Source: Eudorina sp. 2006-703-Eu-15 (taxonomy: Eukaryota > Chlorophyta > Chlorophyceae > Chlamydomonadales > Volvocaceae). Taken from it: a stretch of DNA of 64,000 nucleotides. The stretch is from the NCBI GenBank assembly GCA_003117195.1, contig BDSI01000061.1, forward strand, positions 558,001-622,000. The letters are read 5' to 3'. The notes below the pieces were generated by a model. It saw only the letters and a program-made list of their open reading frames with translations. It was not told where the DNA came from and did no database searches. Position numbers and translations under genes: made by a program. The first letter of the stretch is position 1. Every line of letters begins with the position of its first letter. This document shows, in pieces, positions 54,298 through 64,000 of the stretch.

Positions 54298-56360
54298 CTA
54301 GCCATACGGACACAACCGCCAGAAATGAAAGACGGTGCCCACGTGCGTCTGGAACGGCTGCAAATCGTCCCACGGTGGCACTGGCTTCGCGCCGCGCTGC
54401 CAACACTCAGGTCTCCGACGGTGTCGGCGCCCAAGACCGCTCGCCGCGCCACTCGCGCCCACCGATGCACTGCCCCCGCGGCCCACCACCGTCGCTGCCT
54501 CCGCGCCATCGGCAGGCCCCCTATGCCTGCTGCATGACAGGTCTGCCGCGTTGTCATCCGAGTAGGACACGCTACAATCGCCCGCCCCACGGGTGCCCGC
54601 GTCTGGCTCGTCCTCCTGCGGAAAGGCCGTGATCGCGACAAGGGTGTCGCTGCCGTCCTCGTCGTCCGTACTAGTGTCCTGCGCGCAGTGAAAGCAGCCC
54701 GGGTCACTGTCGCATTCCCGTGCGATGATGCCTGAGTGGGAGAAGAACCCCAACAAGCTCGTGTCTCAGCCCGCAGGCCCTGGGCAAGCCTGCCTCACAA
54801 AGACCCATTTGTGTTTCGCTCGTCAAAGGAATTCCCCAACTGCACCCTATGGCAGCCCGGCCGGCAGCTTCAAGGTCGAGGACACGGCAACCCGGCATCA
54901 TCTCCCAGCATGTAGCAGCCCGGCACAAAGGCTTATTTCAGATGTCAGGGAGCCCCATTCTTGGGCTGTTCTTTCTTTGCGGCCCGGCCAGCCCTGATTG
55001 TTACACCGCACACGACCCGCTGAGCACACCCAGCCGGCCCCTCGGACGTCCCGCACCCGGAGAGCCAGCCATCCGCCCAAGGCCCAACGGCGCACCTGCA
55101 GGTGCTGCTGCACCGCCTGCAGCTTCTCAATCAAGTCCAGCAGCGCTGCCTGGTGGTGCCCGTCGCCCTGCAGGACATGTGCCGGTGACCCGCCGGGGTC
55201 GTCCTCACTCACGTAGGACCCAGAGGCGGCAAGCGCCTGCCCAACGGCAGGCCGGCGGGGCGACCAGAGGCGAGCAGTGGCAGCGTAAGCGGGTAGGCGT
55301 GTCGTCGCCATGCGAGGTGCATGGTTACGGTAGCGTATACCGTTAGAAGAGGGGCAGAGACATATTGCGGTACAGGCAGCCCTGGCTGCGAGAGAGCGTT
55401 CGGAGCAAGAGGTAAAAGCGGCCACGTTGGCCCTTCTCTGGACAGTAACCCACAACCCTCTAGCCCCCCTCCGCAAAGCCCACACACCTTGACACCCCTT
55501 GAAGCCCACTCCTTAAAACCCACTGACCCCCAACTGACCCCTGTGTGCCCGACTTGGCCCAGGCTGAGCACACTGTGACCACACGAAGGTGCGGCGGCGG
55601 CGCCCAAAACAAAACAGTGCGGCGGCGCCGCCGCCTCGCTTCGCCCAAAGTCACAGCTTTGACGGATAGACGCCTACACCGGGAGCCTGTCAACTGGAGC
55701 CGCACCTTGAGCCCCTGGATGGCACCATCCGTCATCGGTACTGGCCGGCGGGGAAACAGCTGCCGGAAGCGGTCGCTATCCAGCGCCTCCTGCCAGCTCC
55801 GAGGAGGCCGTGACGCTGGCGCATGCGGCCAGCGCACCAGCAGTGTCGCGACGTTGCTCGTGAACTGGTTCCCATCCAGTACAGGGAGGACCTTTCTCCG
55901 TTCGCCTTTCTTCACCTAAGCAGGGAGGAAGGGCCGATGGCGCCGGGTTTCGATCTGGGTCAACGCCCGAAGTTATTAAGACTAAGACTCCGCAGCAGCA
56001 CGTCGCCAGCAGCAGCAGGGAGCAGCAGCAGCACGGGGTTCATGCCTGCACATGAACAGGTGCTAGTAGAGCTGTGTGATTGAAGTTTGGGTTTCGCACC
56101 GTGGCCGCTCGTACAGGGTGTTGCGGCCGAGAGGTTGTCGTGTCGGAAGCCACCGCGGAAGAGCCAACCCTAGTCTGTCCACACCCTGGGGCCGGAGTGC
56201 GTGCATCAGCTACCATAGCTGCACAGCATGCATCCTCAGGAGCTTCCTCCGCGCGGGCGGGTCGATCCGGATCGAACGCGTCAGCGCGGAATCCGCGCAG
56301 GGCTGTGCAGGATGGCAAGAGCTTGGCGGCCTCCGCTATGCCAATTGCGCTACATCTGAA
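54298..56360 (-). CDS. Unrecognised multi-exon gene
   Basis: Exons that agree in phase, read on minus: one ending at 56100 (IAEAAKLLPSCTALRGFRAD onward, donor GTGCGA), 55706-55915 (VKKGERRKVLPVLDGNQF to AIQGLK, donor GTGCGG) and 55096-55236 (ALAASGSYVSEDDPGGSPAH to QAVQQHLQ, donor GTGCGC). An acidic exon then probably runs from about 54738 to the stop at 54298 (ECDSDPGCFHCAQDTSTDDE). The last join needs one further small exon or a different acceptor because phases differ. GC-rich third positions and clean splice sites support coding. No domain is recognised. Confidence 0.5.
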
Positions 56361-56399
56361 TCTGTAAATTAGAGATAAGGGCATGGCTTCGCCAGCGCA

Positions 56400-58387
56400 G
56401 AAGTTTATGTGCTTTAACAGTTCATCGGGGCTCCACTTTGACCCCTCGTGGTAACGAACAATACCGGCGCATGTTCACTGTTGCTTGAAGACGGATCTGT
56501 AATAAGAATGATGAAGAGTTATTGGCAGGGTCTTTTGCATGAAGATGAAAGGGTCAAGTGCACTGTTGTTGCGCCCTGGTTATCCAAGAAAAAAGGACAT
56601 AGATTAGATGTACAATCGCAACGCGATGATCAGTTTTCACTATGCGAAAGGAGTTAAACCGCTATGCATTACGCCGTACGCGCACCCGCGGGTTCCTTCC
56701 CGCATAAAGGATGGGAACCTTTGGGAGGGGTGAGGGCTCCCAGGCTGCTCTGCACTTTTGACATATAGAGAAGCTGGGGATCGTCGTGATGACCAGAGCG
56801 AAATCACAGGTGTCCGCCGGCAGACTTGGCAGAGGGGCGGGTGAGTCGCGGCAGATCCTTGGGAACAAATCTTGTTTCAAGGTACATGGTCTGCAGACAT
56901 GCACCCCTTACACCCATTGCCTTGTCGTCACCCATTACCAATCCGTACGGGCATCCGTACCACACATGTGCGATGCGGTCATACCCACCTTCACGCACCG
57001 ATGCGCACCACACGGTGACACCATACAATGGTGCATGCAGCCCAGTCGCATGGACGAAACATGTTGCAACCCCCACGCAAATTGCACCCACTATGACTCG
57101 GCAGCAGCACCGACAAACAACGTAAGCGCCGTGCATGCCCGCCATCAACTTGCAGCGACGGCATTGAGACAGGACGTCCATGATTGTCCACAGATAGACC
57201 TAGAGACGTCCGCACGTGTGCGCCGTCTGCACTCTGTCGCTGGCCTGACCAGCAAGCCAGCTCCCCTTGTCAAGATTAGAGCAGACAGGCCATCAGCTAC
57301 TTCACCACTGTATGTATTGTACGGAAATCCAATCCTTATGACAAGGCGCGAATGTTCGCGACCGCGCCTGCTATCGGTATCCCTGGCTCCGCCGTACATG
57401 TTTCGGCCCCAGCGCATGAGCTACACCTGCCTGTTTGCATGTCCAGTGACAATCTGACAAAGAAAGAGATAGAGTGAGTGAGACAGAGGGGGCCCATTTG
57501 AGGGTCAAAGAAGTACCCCGGTGCTTAGTAGAAACGGAGCTGTCACGCACGCCGCAAAGCACAAAACAAGACAACCATCTCGTCCCCGCGTTCTGCCTGA
57601 AATTGCTCATCTGCCTTGCCTTGCCCATCCCGCCATCCGCCTTGCCTTCCAAGAGGCGCGGTTCCTCTCGGTCCTGCGCCCTACACTGAAACCAGTAAAA
57701 AGATGTCTATCCAGCCCAGTGCGCTGGGGCCATCATGTGCCTTAAAACATGTAAGAGAAAAGTAGCCACTGATCCCACCGGCGGCGTGCAACCCACGTCC
57801 CGTTTGCAGTAAAAATACCTTAACGAACTCCTACCAGAGATGACTACTGCTCCTAACCGGCTCGCTCTCGCGCCTCTCCTTCAACAGCACCAAACATCGC
57901 ACAACACCCAATAACCAGCTCCAACGCATAGACTTCCACCGACCAAATAGCTTTCTGAGGCTAGGCATTCTCTCTTCTGTCTGACTGCAAGACCCGCCGT
58001 CTTAGGTCTCATGTACGACATCTGAAAAATTGTGACGGCACTGGTGCCGTACCTGGACCGCTATCGCTATCAACGCGCCACCTTGCTGGCCCTGATCCTG
58101 TGCCTGCGTCCTGGTGTCTGAGAGGCTGGCTCTTCAAAATGCCCACGGCTTAAGCATAACCACGCCTGTCTTGTGTCGTGCCGCACCTCACCGCGTCACC
58201 TATCTTGCCGTAGCGACGGACACCCTCAGTACCCGATCGGCAACCAACACAACCATGGACTCGTACGACGCGGCTCTAGCGGATGGACGCGTTAACGCTC
58301 GGCTTCGGTCCGAATGCTGCCGACTAATTTACCGAGTCTGCCTGCTATGCCTGCTACTCGCTCCTCCTACTGCTGCTGCTACTGCCG
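56400..58387. other. No gene recognised
   Basis: The stretch is less GC-rich. The longest frame is about 223 residues on plus at 56786-57457, but its composition and lack of splice or family signals give no support. Confidence 0.45.
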
Positions 58388-60272
58388 CTACTGCTGCGAT
58401 CCCTGCTCCTGCTCCTGCTGGGTAAGGCGCCCCTGACTGAAATCAAACGGCCGCGCCAGCAACGGCGTCGTCCGCTCGGAGTGCGTGTATCCCGACTGCG
58501 GTCCCAACTCCAACACCGCCGCAAACTTGACGGCCTTCTTGCCGCCAGACGCACCACATGCAGACGGTGTCGCCGCCAGCGACGACCCCGCCATGGCCCC
58601 AAATGCCGCGTGCGGCGTCGGCACTGTCTTCAAAATGCTCGCCGGCGGCGTCAGCTGCAGATGCTGCTTCCTCACCGATAAAACGCCCCCCTCGCCAGCT
58701 GCGCCGTCGTCGGCAGACGGTGCCGCGGCAGGCGGCGGCGTTGCCGCCGGCGCGTCACCCTCCGCCTGCGGGTCCTGGCGCCCGGTGGCCGGGGTACGTT
58801 GCAGACCGAGGCCGCGGACCTCCTCACCACCAGGGCGAGCGATGTCCCGCTCATCAACAGCCGAGCCCACCTCGTCACCCTGCCGGGTTCCACCTGCGCC
58901 TCCGCCGACCTGAACCTCTCCAGAACGGCAGAACTTGGTAGCTAGCGGATCGCTGGCGCGCTGGGGCACATGCGGCGAAGGATGCGCACGTGGTTGCTGA
59001 TGGTGGTTGTGCTGGGCCGGGTGATGATGCGGGCTGACGCCGCTGTGGGGCTGGTGGTGGCTGTGGGGTGGGTGGTGGTGGTGTTGGGGCCGCTGCACCG
59101 CCGGGGGCGGCGGGGAGCCCCGGTGGCAGTGCGCATGGCCGTGTGCTGATACCAGCTCCGCCAGACCCTTATGCCCTCCCGCCTCGGCCTCAGCCTCAAC
59201 AGGTTCAGAACGCTGCTGCTGCTGCTGCAGTTGCAGTTGCTGCTGAGCGTCCACCGCCTGTCGCTCTGCGAGCCCCGCTGCTGCCGCCACCGCCTCAGGC
59301 GGGGGCGTCCCCGGGCGTGTCCCATCATCGGGCACACTGGCCGCTGCCTCAGCGCCGGCGGGGGCTGGCAGCCGCTGCCGGGGCACGGCTGCCGCTGCGG
59401 CGTCTCGGAGGGCCGCGAACGGCAGCGGCGTGTGCGGGCCCCGACTTCCCCCGAGGCCGCGCCCGGAAGCTGGCTGCGGGGTGGCCCCCGATGGAGTGCG
59501 GGCGGTGGAGCGCGCCGCCGCGGCCATGCGGATGCTCTTCAGGTGCTCCCACTCCTCCTCAACCTGATGGAGCGCGTCAGGGTCGACCGGCCGCGCAACA
59601 GGGTCGTAAGACGATGCGAAGTTTCATCAGAGCGGGGTGGTCGATTTCGCGCGTCTCCCAAGTCACGGGACGCCAGGAAAGTGTGGGTACGGAGTCGTTC
59701 GCCGCCAACCGCCAGCCTCGCGAGAAACATATCTGCGGAAGGACTCCCTGGGGCACCTAGTGTGCAGCGTCGCTGTGGAGCATCTTGCTGTGTTCGCGGG
59801 CAGGCAAGGTAAGGCGTGTTATTTAAGCAGGCAGAACAGGAGTGCGTGACATGCGAGGGGCCGAGTGGCGCCCAATAGTTTGCCCGTGTGCGTGTGCGTG
59901 ACATGCAATGGGCATGACAGTGCCCAACTATTGCCCGTGTGCGTATATCATGCCCGGCCCGTGAAGTGAAGGACCTCCATGTGGCACAACGACGCTGCAA
60001 ATACGGTACGTGCGGGTGACGTCGTGAGGACACAAAGCAACGGGAGCAAGCTCAGCATGCCATGGGGTGCTACGCGTGCTGCAGCAGCCTTCATTTCTGT
60101 AATATTAGTATAAAATGGCGTAGCACAAATCAGTAATGATACAAAACAAATCGGTAACGCCCGGCCAGCGGCCGAGCAAACCCCGCCTTTCCAGGCCCTC
60201 ACCTTGGCCAAGATCTTCGCAGCGCCCTCGGCCCCGCGGTAGGCATTCAGCTTTGACGCGGCCATGTCCAGT
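58388..60272 (-). CDS. Unrecognised gene with His- and Gln-rich C-terminal region
   Basis: Two exons join in phase 0: 60203-60272 (LDMAASKLNAYRGAEGAAKI, donor GTGAGG) and 58388-59563 (VEEEWEHLKSIRMAAAARS onward to the stop). Earlier exons are expected because 60272 begins within a codon. The N-terminal part is predicted helical. The rest is low complexity: a Gln run (QQQLQLQQQQQ), a His-rich segment (HHHHPPHSHHQPHSG) and Pro/Ala stretches, then a conserved-looking tail (KKAVKFAAVLELGPQSGY). Clustered His could bind metal, but that is speculation. I do not recognise the family. Confidence 0.55.
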
Positions 60273-60556
60273 CTGCAGGTCAAGCAGGACCACCACCAAA
60301 GACCGGCGGTACCGGCTGATTCGGTGACTTACGAGATCTCCCAAACAGCGACGTGCACAATATGCGCAAAATTTGATCATTTGGTCAAACCCTAAGACCG
60401 CCGCACAGACCGCCGAACGCGCAACAGATGGTCACATTGAAGCGGCATTCACAGCAAACTCATCAGCCTTGACACTCACATTGCCAGGCGCTCCGTCACG
60501 CCGCGCTTCGACATGTCCTGCAGCCGTGTCGGTTGACGGGACGGCAAGGGTGTGTC

Positions 60557-62541
60557 GGTCGGCCGGGCTGGTCAGGTGACACACAGGCGGGAACGAGCCA
60601 TACGCGCGTGTCGGCCGGGTTGGTCAGGTGAAACACAGGCGGGAACGAGCCATACGCGCGTGTCGGCCGGGCTGGTCAGGTGACACACAGGCGGGAACGA
60701 GCCATACGCGCGTGTCGGCCGGGTTGGTCAGGTGAAACACAGGCGGGAACGAGCCATACGCGCGTGTCGGCCGGGTTGGTCAGGTGAAACACAGGCGGGA
60801 ACGAGCCATACGCGCGTGTCGGCCGGGCTGGTCAGGTGACACACAGGCGGGAACGAGCCATACGCGCGTGTCGGCCGGGTTGGTCAGGTGAAACACAGGC
60901 GGGAACGAGCCATACGCGCGTGTCGGCCGGGTTGGTCAGGTGAAACACAGGCGGGAACGAGCCATACGCGCGTGTCGGCCGGGCTGGTCAGGTGACACAC
61001 AGGCGGGAACGAGCCATACGCGCGTGTCGGCCGGGTTGGTCAGGTGAAACACAGGCGGGAACGAGCCATACGCGCGTGTCGGCCGGGCTGGTCAGGTGAC
61101 ACACAGGCGGGAACGAGCCATACGCGCGTGTCGGCCGGGCTGGTCAGGTGACACACAGGCGGGAACGAGCCATACGCGCGTGTCGGCCGGGTGGTCAGGT
61201 GACACAGGCGGAACGAGCAGGCGGGGGGGGCGGGAACGGGGAGGCCATACGCGCGTGTCGGCCGGGCTGGTCAGGTGACACACAGGCGGGAACGAGCCAT
61301 ACGCGCGTGTCGGCCGGGCTGGTCAGGTGACACACAGGCGGGAACGAGCCATACGCGCGTGTCGGCCGGGTTGGTCAGGTGAAACACAGGCGGGAACGAG
61401 CCATACGCGCGTGTCGGCCGGGCTGGTCAGGTGACACACAGGCGGGAACGAGCCATACGCGCGTGTCGGCCGGGTTGGTCAGGTGAAACACAGGCGGGAA
61501 CGAGCCATACGCGCGTGTCGGCCGGGTTGGTCAGGTGAAACACAGGCGGGAACGAGCCATACGCGCGTGTCGGCCGGGCTGGTCAGGTGACACACAGGCG
61601 GGAACGAGCCATACGCGCGTGTCGGCCGGGTTGGTCAGGTGAAACACAGGCGGGAACGAGCCATACGCGCGTGTCGGCCGGGTTGGTCAGGTGAAACACA
61701 GGCGGGAACGAGCCATACGCGCGTGTCGGCCGGGCTGGTCAGGTGACACACAGGCGGGAACGAGCCATACGCGCGTGTCGGCCGGGTTGGTCAGGTGAAA
61801 CACAGGCGGGAACGAGCCATACGCGCGTGTCGGCCGGGCTGGTCAGGTGACACACAGGCGGGAACGAGCCATACGCGCGTGTCGGCCGGGTTGGTCAGGT
61901 GAAACACAGGCGGGAACGAGCCATACGCGCGTGTCGGCCGGGCTGGTCAGGTGACACACAGGCGGGAACGAGCCATACGCGCGTGTCGGGGGGGCAGGGG
62001 GGGGAACGAGCATACGCGCGTGTCGGCCGGGCTGGTCAGGTGACACACAGGCGGGAACGAGCCATACGCGCGTGTCGGCCGGGCTGGTCAGGTGACACAC
62101 AGGCGGGAACGAGCCATACGCGCGTGTCGGCCGGGCTGGTCAGGTGACACACAGGCGGGAACGAGCCATACGCGCGTGTCGGCCGGGCTGGTCAGGTGAC
62201 ACACAGGCGGGAACGAGCCATACGCGCGTGTCGGCCGGGCTGGTCAGGTGACACACAGGCGGGAACGAGCCATACGCGCGTGTCGGCCGGGCTGGTCAGG
62301 TGACACACAGGCGGGAACGAGCCATACGCGCGTGTCGGCCGGGCTGGTCAGGTGACACACAGGCGGGAACGAGCCATACGCGCGTGTCGGCCGGGCTGGT
62401 CAGGTGACACACAGGCGGGAACGAGCCATACGCGCGTGTCGGCCGGGTGGTCAGGTGACACACAGGCGGGAACGAGCCATACGCGCGTGTCGGCCGGGCT
62501 GGTCAGGTGACACACAGGCGGGAACGAGCCATACGCGCGTG
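60557..62541. repeat. Satellite array, ~38 copies of a 52-bp unit
   Basis: The unit is GTCGGCCGGGCTGGTCAGGT + GACACACAGGCGGGAACGAG + CCATACGCGCGT. Variant A has GGGCTGG with GTGACAC; variant B has GGGTTGG with GTGAAAC, and the two differences travel together. Reading left to right the variants run ABABBABBABAA, a degenerate unit near 61190-61250, then AABABBABBABABA, a second degenerate unit near 61985-62015, then a homogeneous run of A copies. Every unit contains the palindrome ACGCGCGT. Since 52 is not a multiple of three, frames through the array cycle and are not protein-coding. Confidence 0.95.
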
Positions 62542-62851
62542 TCACGCGCTGCCGCTGATGCAGGCCACGAAACCCACACACCCGCGGTGACGCCCGCAGA
62601 ACAGCGCCCGTCGTATGGGGAGAGACACACGCAACTGGGCAACTGTTGGGCACTGCTATTCGCACGCGCCAGCGCACAGGGGCCAGCGGCGGCACGGCAA
62701 CGAGCTCACCCCTTTCTCCCTGTATACTCCATTCTTCACAGGACCTTTGCTCTGGCAGAGTGGCAGTCAGCGCAGCCCATGTATTTCTACCAATGCCCAT
62801 ATCCCCTTATGGCGTACCGCCTTATCCAACCCACTAACCCCCCCTTACCAC

Positions 62852-63780
62852 CGGCAGACCCGCCAGGTCGCAGCGAGCCCATCTCCCCCCGGCCGCCCAC
62901 GCCTGTGCGAGGCGGGCATTGATGAGCGCCTCGCGGTACTCCTGCTCCAGGGTGGGCCTGGCGTTGGTGGCCTCAGCGGGGGAGCTCTGTGTGGGGGGGG
63001 GGAGGAAGAGGGGGACGTCGCCAGCCAGGGATGGGGACAGATTGGGATGAGGACAGATTGGGATGAGGACAGATTGGGATGAGGACAGATTGGGATGAGG
63101 ACAGATTAAGATGTTGGTGTATCGTTGCGGTGAAGCCAGATAGCGCGACGCTGGGGATCGAACTGTGCGGCAGTATTTTTGTCGCGGGTCCAGTAAGTTG
63201 CGGACGGGCGGCGTTCGGCATTCTCTTTTCTCGTGTGTCAATGACATGCGAGACGGGGAACGGACGTCCGGCAAGCGGATGTCCACAATGCAAGTTCGGA
63301 AACAACCGGCAACACGGCATCAGCCGGTCCGGCCCGACATCACCCGGCGCAACGGCGCAGCAGTCCGACCCCCGCCCCCCCGTGCTGCCCAAGCCACGAC
63401 CCACGCCGATCCCAGGCGGCCGATCCGTAGCCCGCCGCCTCGCCAACCAACGCGTGGGAGGTGAGCCGTTAGGTGGTAAACCCCAGCCTGGGTGTGTCTG
63501 GAATGGTTTTCCTTGTAACCCCCAGCCTTCCAACCTCGGCCAAAACAAACCTACCAGGTACGTGGCTCCGCGCCGTTGCGCCGAGGTGCCACGCGGCATT
63601 GTGAGCGTGCGCGGCACATCCAGCAGCGAGTCCCCGGGCGATCCGAGATCCCCGGCCTGCGGCGTCAGCCCCGCTGCCCTGGCGCTGCCGGCCCCCGCAC
63701 CCGCGAGTCCATGCCCGGACGGCGAAGGGCGCGACACACCAGCGGGACCGGCGCGCAGCTGCGGGGACGCGCGCGCGGGT
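62852..63780 (-). CDS. Partial unrecognised gene at the window edge
   Basis: One well-supported exon lies at 62852-62986 on minus (SSPAEATNARPTLEQEYREA to RCDLAGLP), with acceptor CACACAG, donor GTGGTA and phase 0 at both ends. An upstream exon probably ends near 63557 (TSAQRRGAT, then GTACCTGG) and carries SPSGHGLAGAGAGSARAAGL. The rest lies beyond the window or is not resolved. It might be the 5' part of the gene at 58.4-60.3 kb, with the satellite in an intron, but phases do not prove this. No family recognised. Confidence 0.4.
63036..63112 (+). repeat. 16-bp tandem repeat
   Basis: Five copies of GACAGATTGGGATGAG start at 63036, with the last diverging. It lies just upstream, on minus, of the exon 62852-62986, within an intron of the proposed gene. 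Confidence 0.9.
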
Positions 63781-64000
63781 GCTGGGGGAACGGCGCCTAC
63801 ACATCATCGGGGGCACAGCGACAGGGCGGCAAAGAAGGGGTGTGTGCGCAGCACAGATGCGCGGACAGGAATGGTCGAGGTGTTGGAGGTGAGGACGTGC
63901 GGGGCTGCGACATAACCATGCTGGTGGCAAGTGCCTGATGAGGAGGGTAAGCAAGAAGAATGTTCTGGCCCGCGCCCGCACCTGCGTTGCGGTTCCAAGC

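Noticed and set aside
54111..54707. 198-residue Arg-rich minus-strand frame overlapping the acidic exon
   Set aside because: The overlapping acidic frame has better codon composition; the Arg-rich frame looks like its shadow, though its acceptor phase fits, so I keep some doubt.
56786..57457. 223-residue plus-strand frame
   Set aside because: Cys/His/Thr-rich without pattern, no homology recognised, and codon composition unlike the real genes here.
60557..62541. CRISPR-like appearance of the 52-bp array
   Set aside because: There are no unique spacers: the repeats are contiguous and the genome is clearly eukaryotic.
61092..62800. Repeated frames with SPADTRVWLVPACV-like peptides
   Set aside because: They arise from translating the 52-bp satellite; the frame cycles every three units and there is no gene context.
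63079..63915. 278-residue plus-strand frame
   Set aside because: Low-complexity Pro/Arg composition crossing the 16-bp repeat; the minus strand has a cleaner exon.
1..64000. tRNA, rRNA or riboswitch genes
   Set aside because: I looked for cloverleaf-like and rRNA-like sequences by eye and saw none; a tRNAscan or Infernal run would be needed to exclude them.

Overview
The window looks like nuclear DNA from a volvocine green alga (Chlamydomonas/Volvox lineage). It is GC-rich and intron-dense, with GT..AG introns of about 100-1500 bp. Proteins carry long Ala, Gly, Pro and Gln runs encoded by GC-ending codons, TGTAA poly(A) signals follow some genes, and non-LTR and DIRS-like retroelement debris is present. 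The species cannot be fixed from the sequence alone. Gene models were built by hand by matching splice sites, phases and protein-family motifs.

Region by region. (1) 1-20 kb is a repeat-rich accessory zone. Two copies of a five-exon gene on the minus strand (3.1-6.0 kb and 10.9-14.1 kb) encode a Crinkler-type protein: a PD-(D/E)XK nuclease-like segment followed by a divergent protein kinase. They sit in a segmental duplication. Around them lie broken pieces of the two large genes further right (MYND-like fragments at 1.5, 6.7 and 19.3 kb; a MED12 3' fragment at 9.3 kb), dead LINE 3' ends (14.6 and 18.2 kb), a DIRS-type RNase H remnant (17 kb), hairpin elements and a ~200-bp inverted-repeat pair at 8.0 and 18.6 kb. 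(2) 20.2-24.5 kb: a 1431-residue intronless minus-strand gene ending in a degenerate MYND-like zinc finger. (3) 25.5-40.9 kb: a roughly 15-exon minus-strand gene for Mediator subunit MED12, from its ATG to its conserved C-terminal motif, about 3100 residues. (4) 42-45.8 kb: plus-strand gene for a low-molecular-weight protein tyrosine phosphatase-like protein whose nucleophile cysteine is replaced by serine. (5) 47.3-51.8 kb: plus-strand flavin-containing monooxygenase gene, complete except for a short first exon. (6) 52.6-60.3 kb: three unrecognised genes (one plus, two minus). (7) 60.56-62.54 kb: a satellite of about 38 copies of a 52-bp unit in two alternating variants with higher-order structure. 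(8) 62.8-64 kb: the exon of another minus-strand gene that runs toward the window edge.

The genes do not form a pathway; this is ordinary eukaryotic gene order. MED12 (Mediator kinase module) and the phosphatase-like gene are divergently arranged around a ~1.1-kb shared upstream region. The accessory left third, where fragments of neighbouring genes, Crinkler-type kinases and transposon remnants are interleaved, is the most unusual part.
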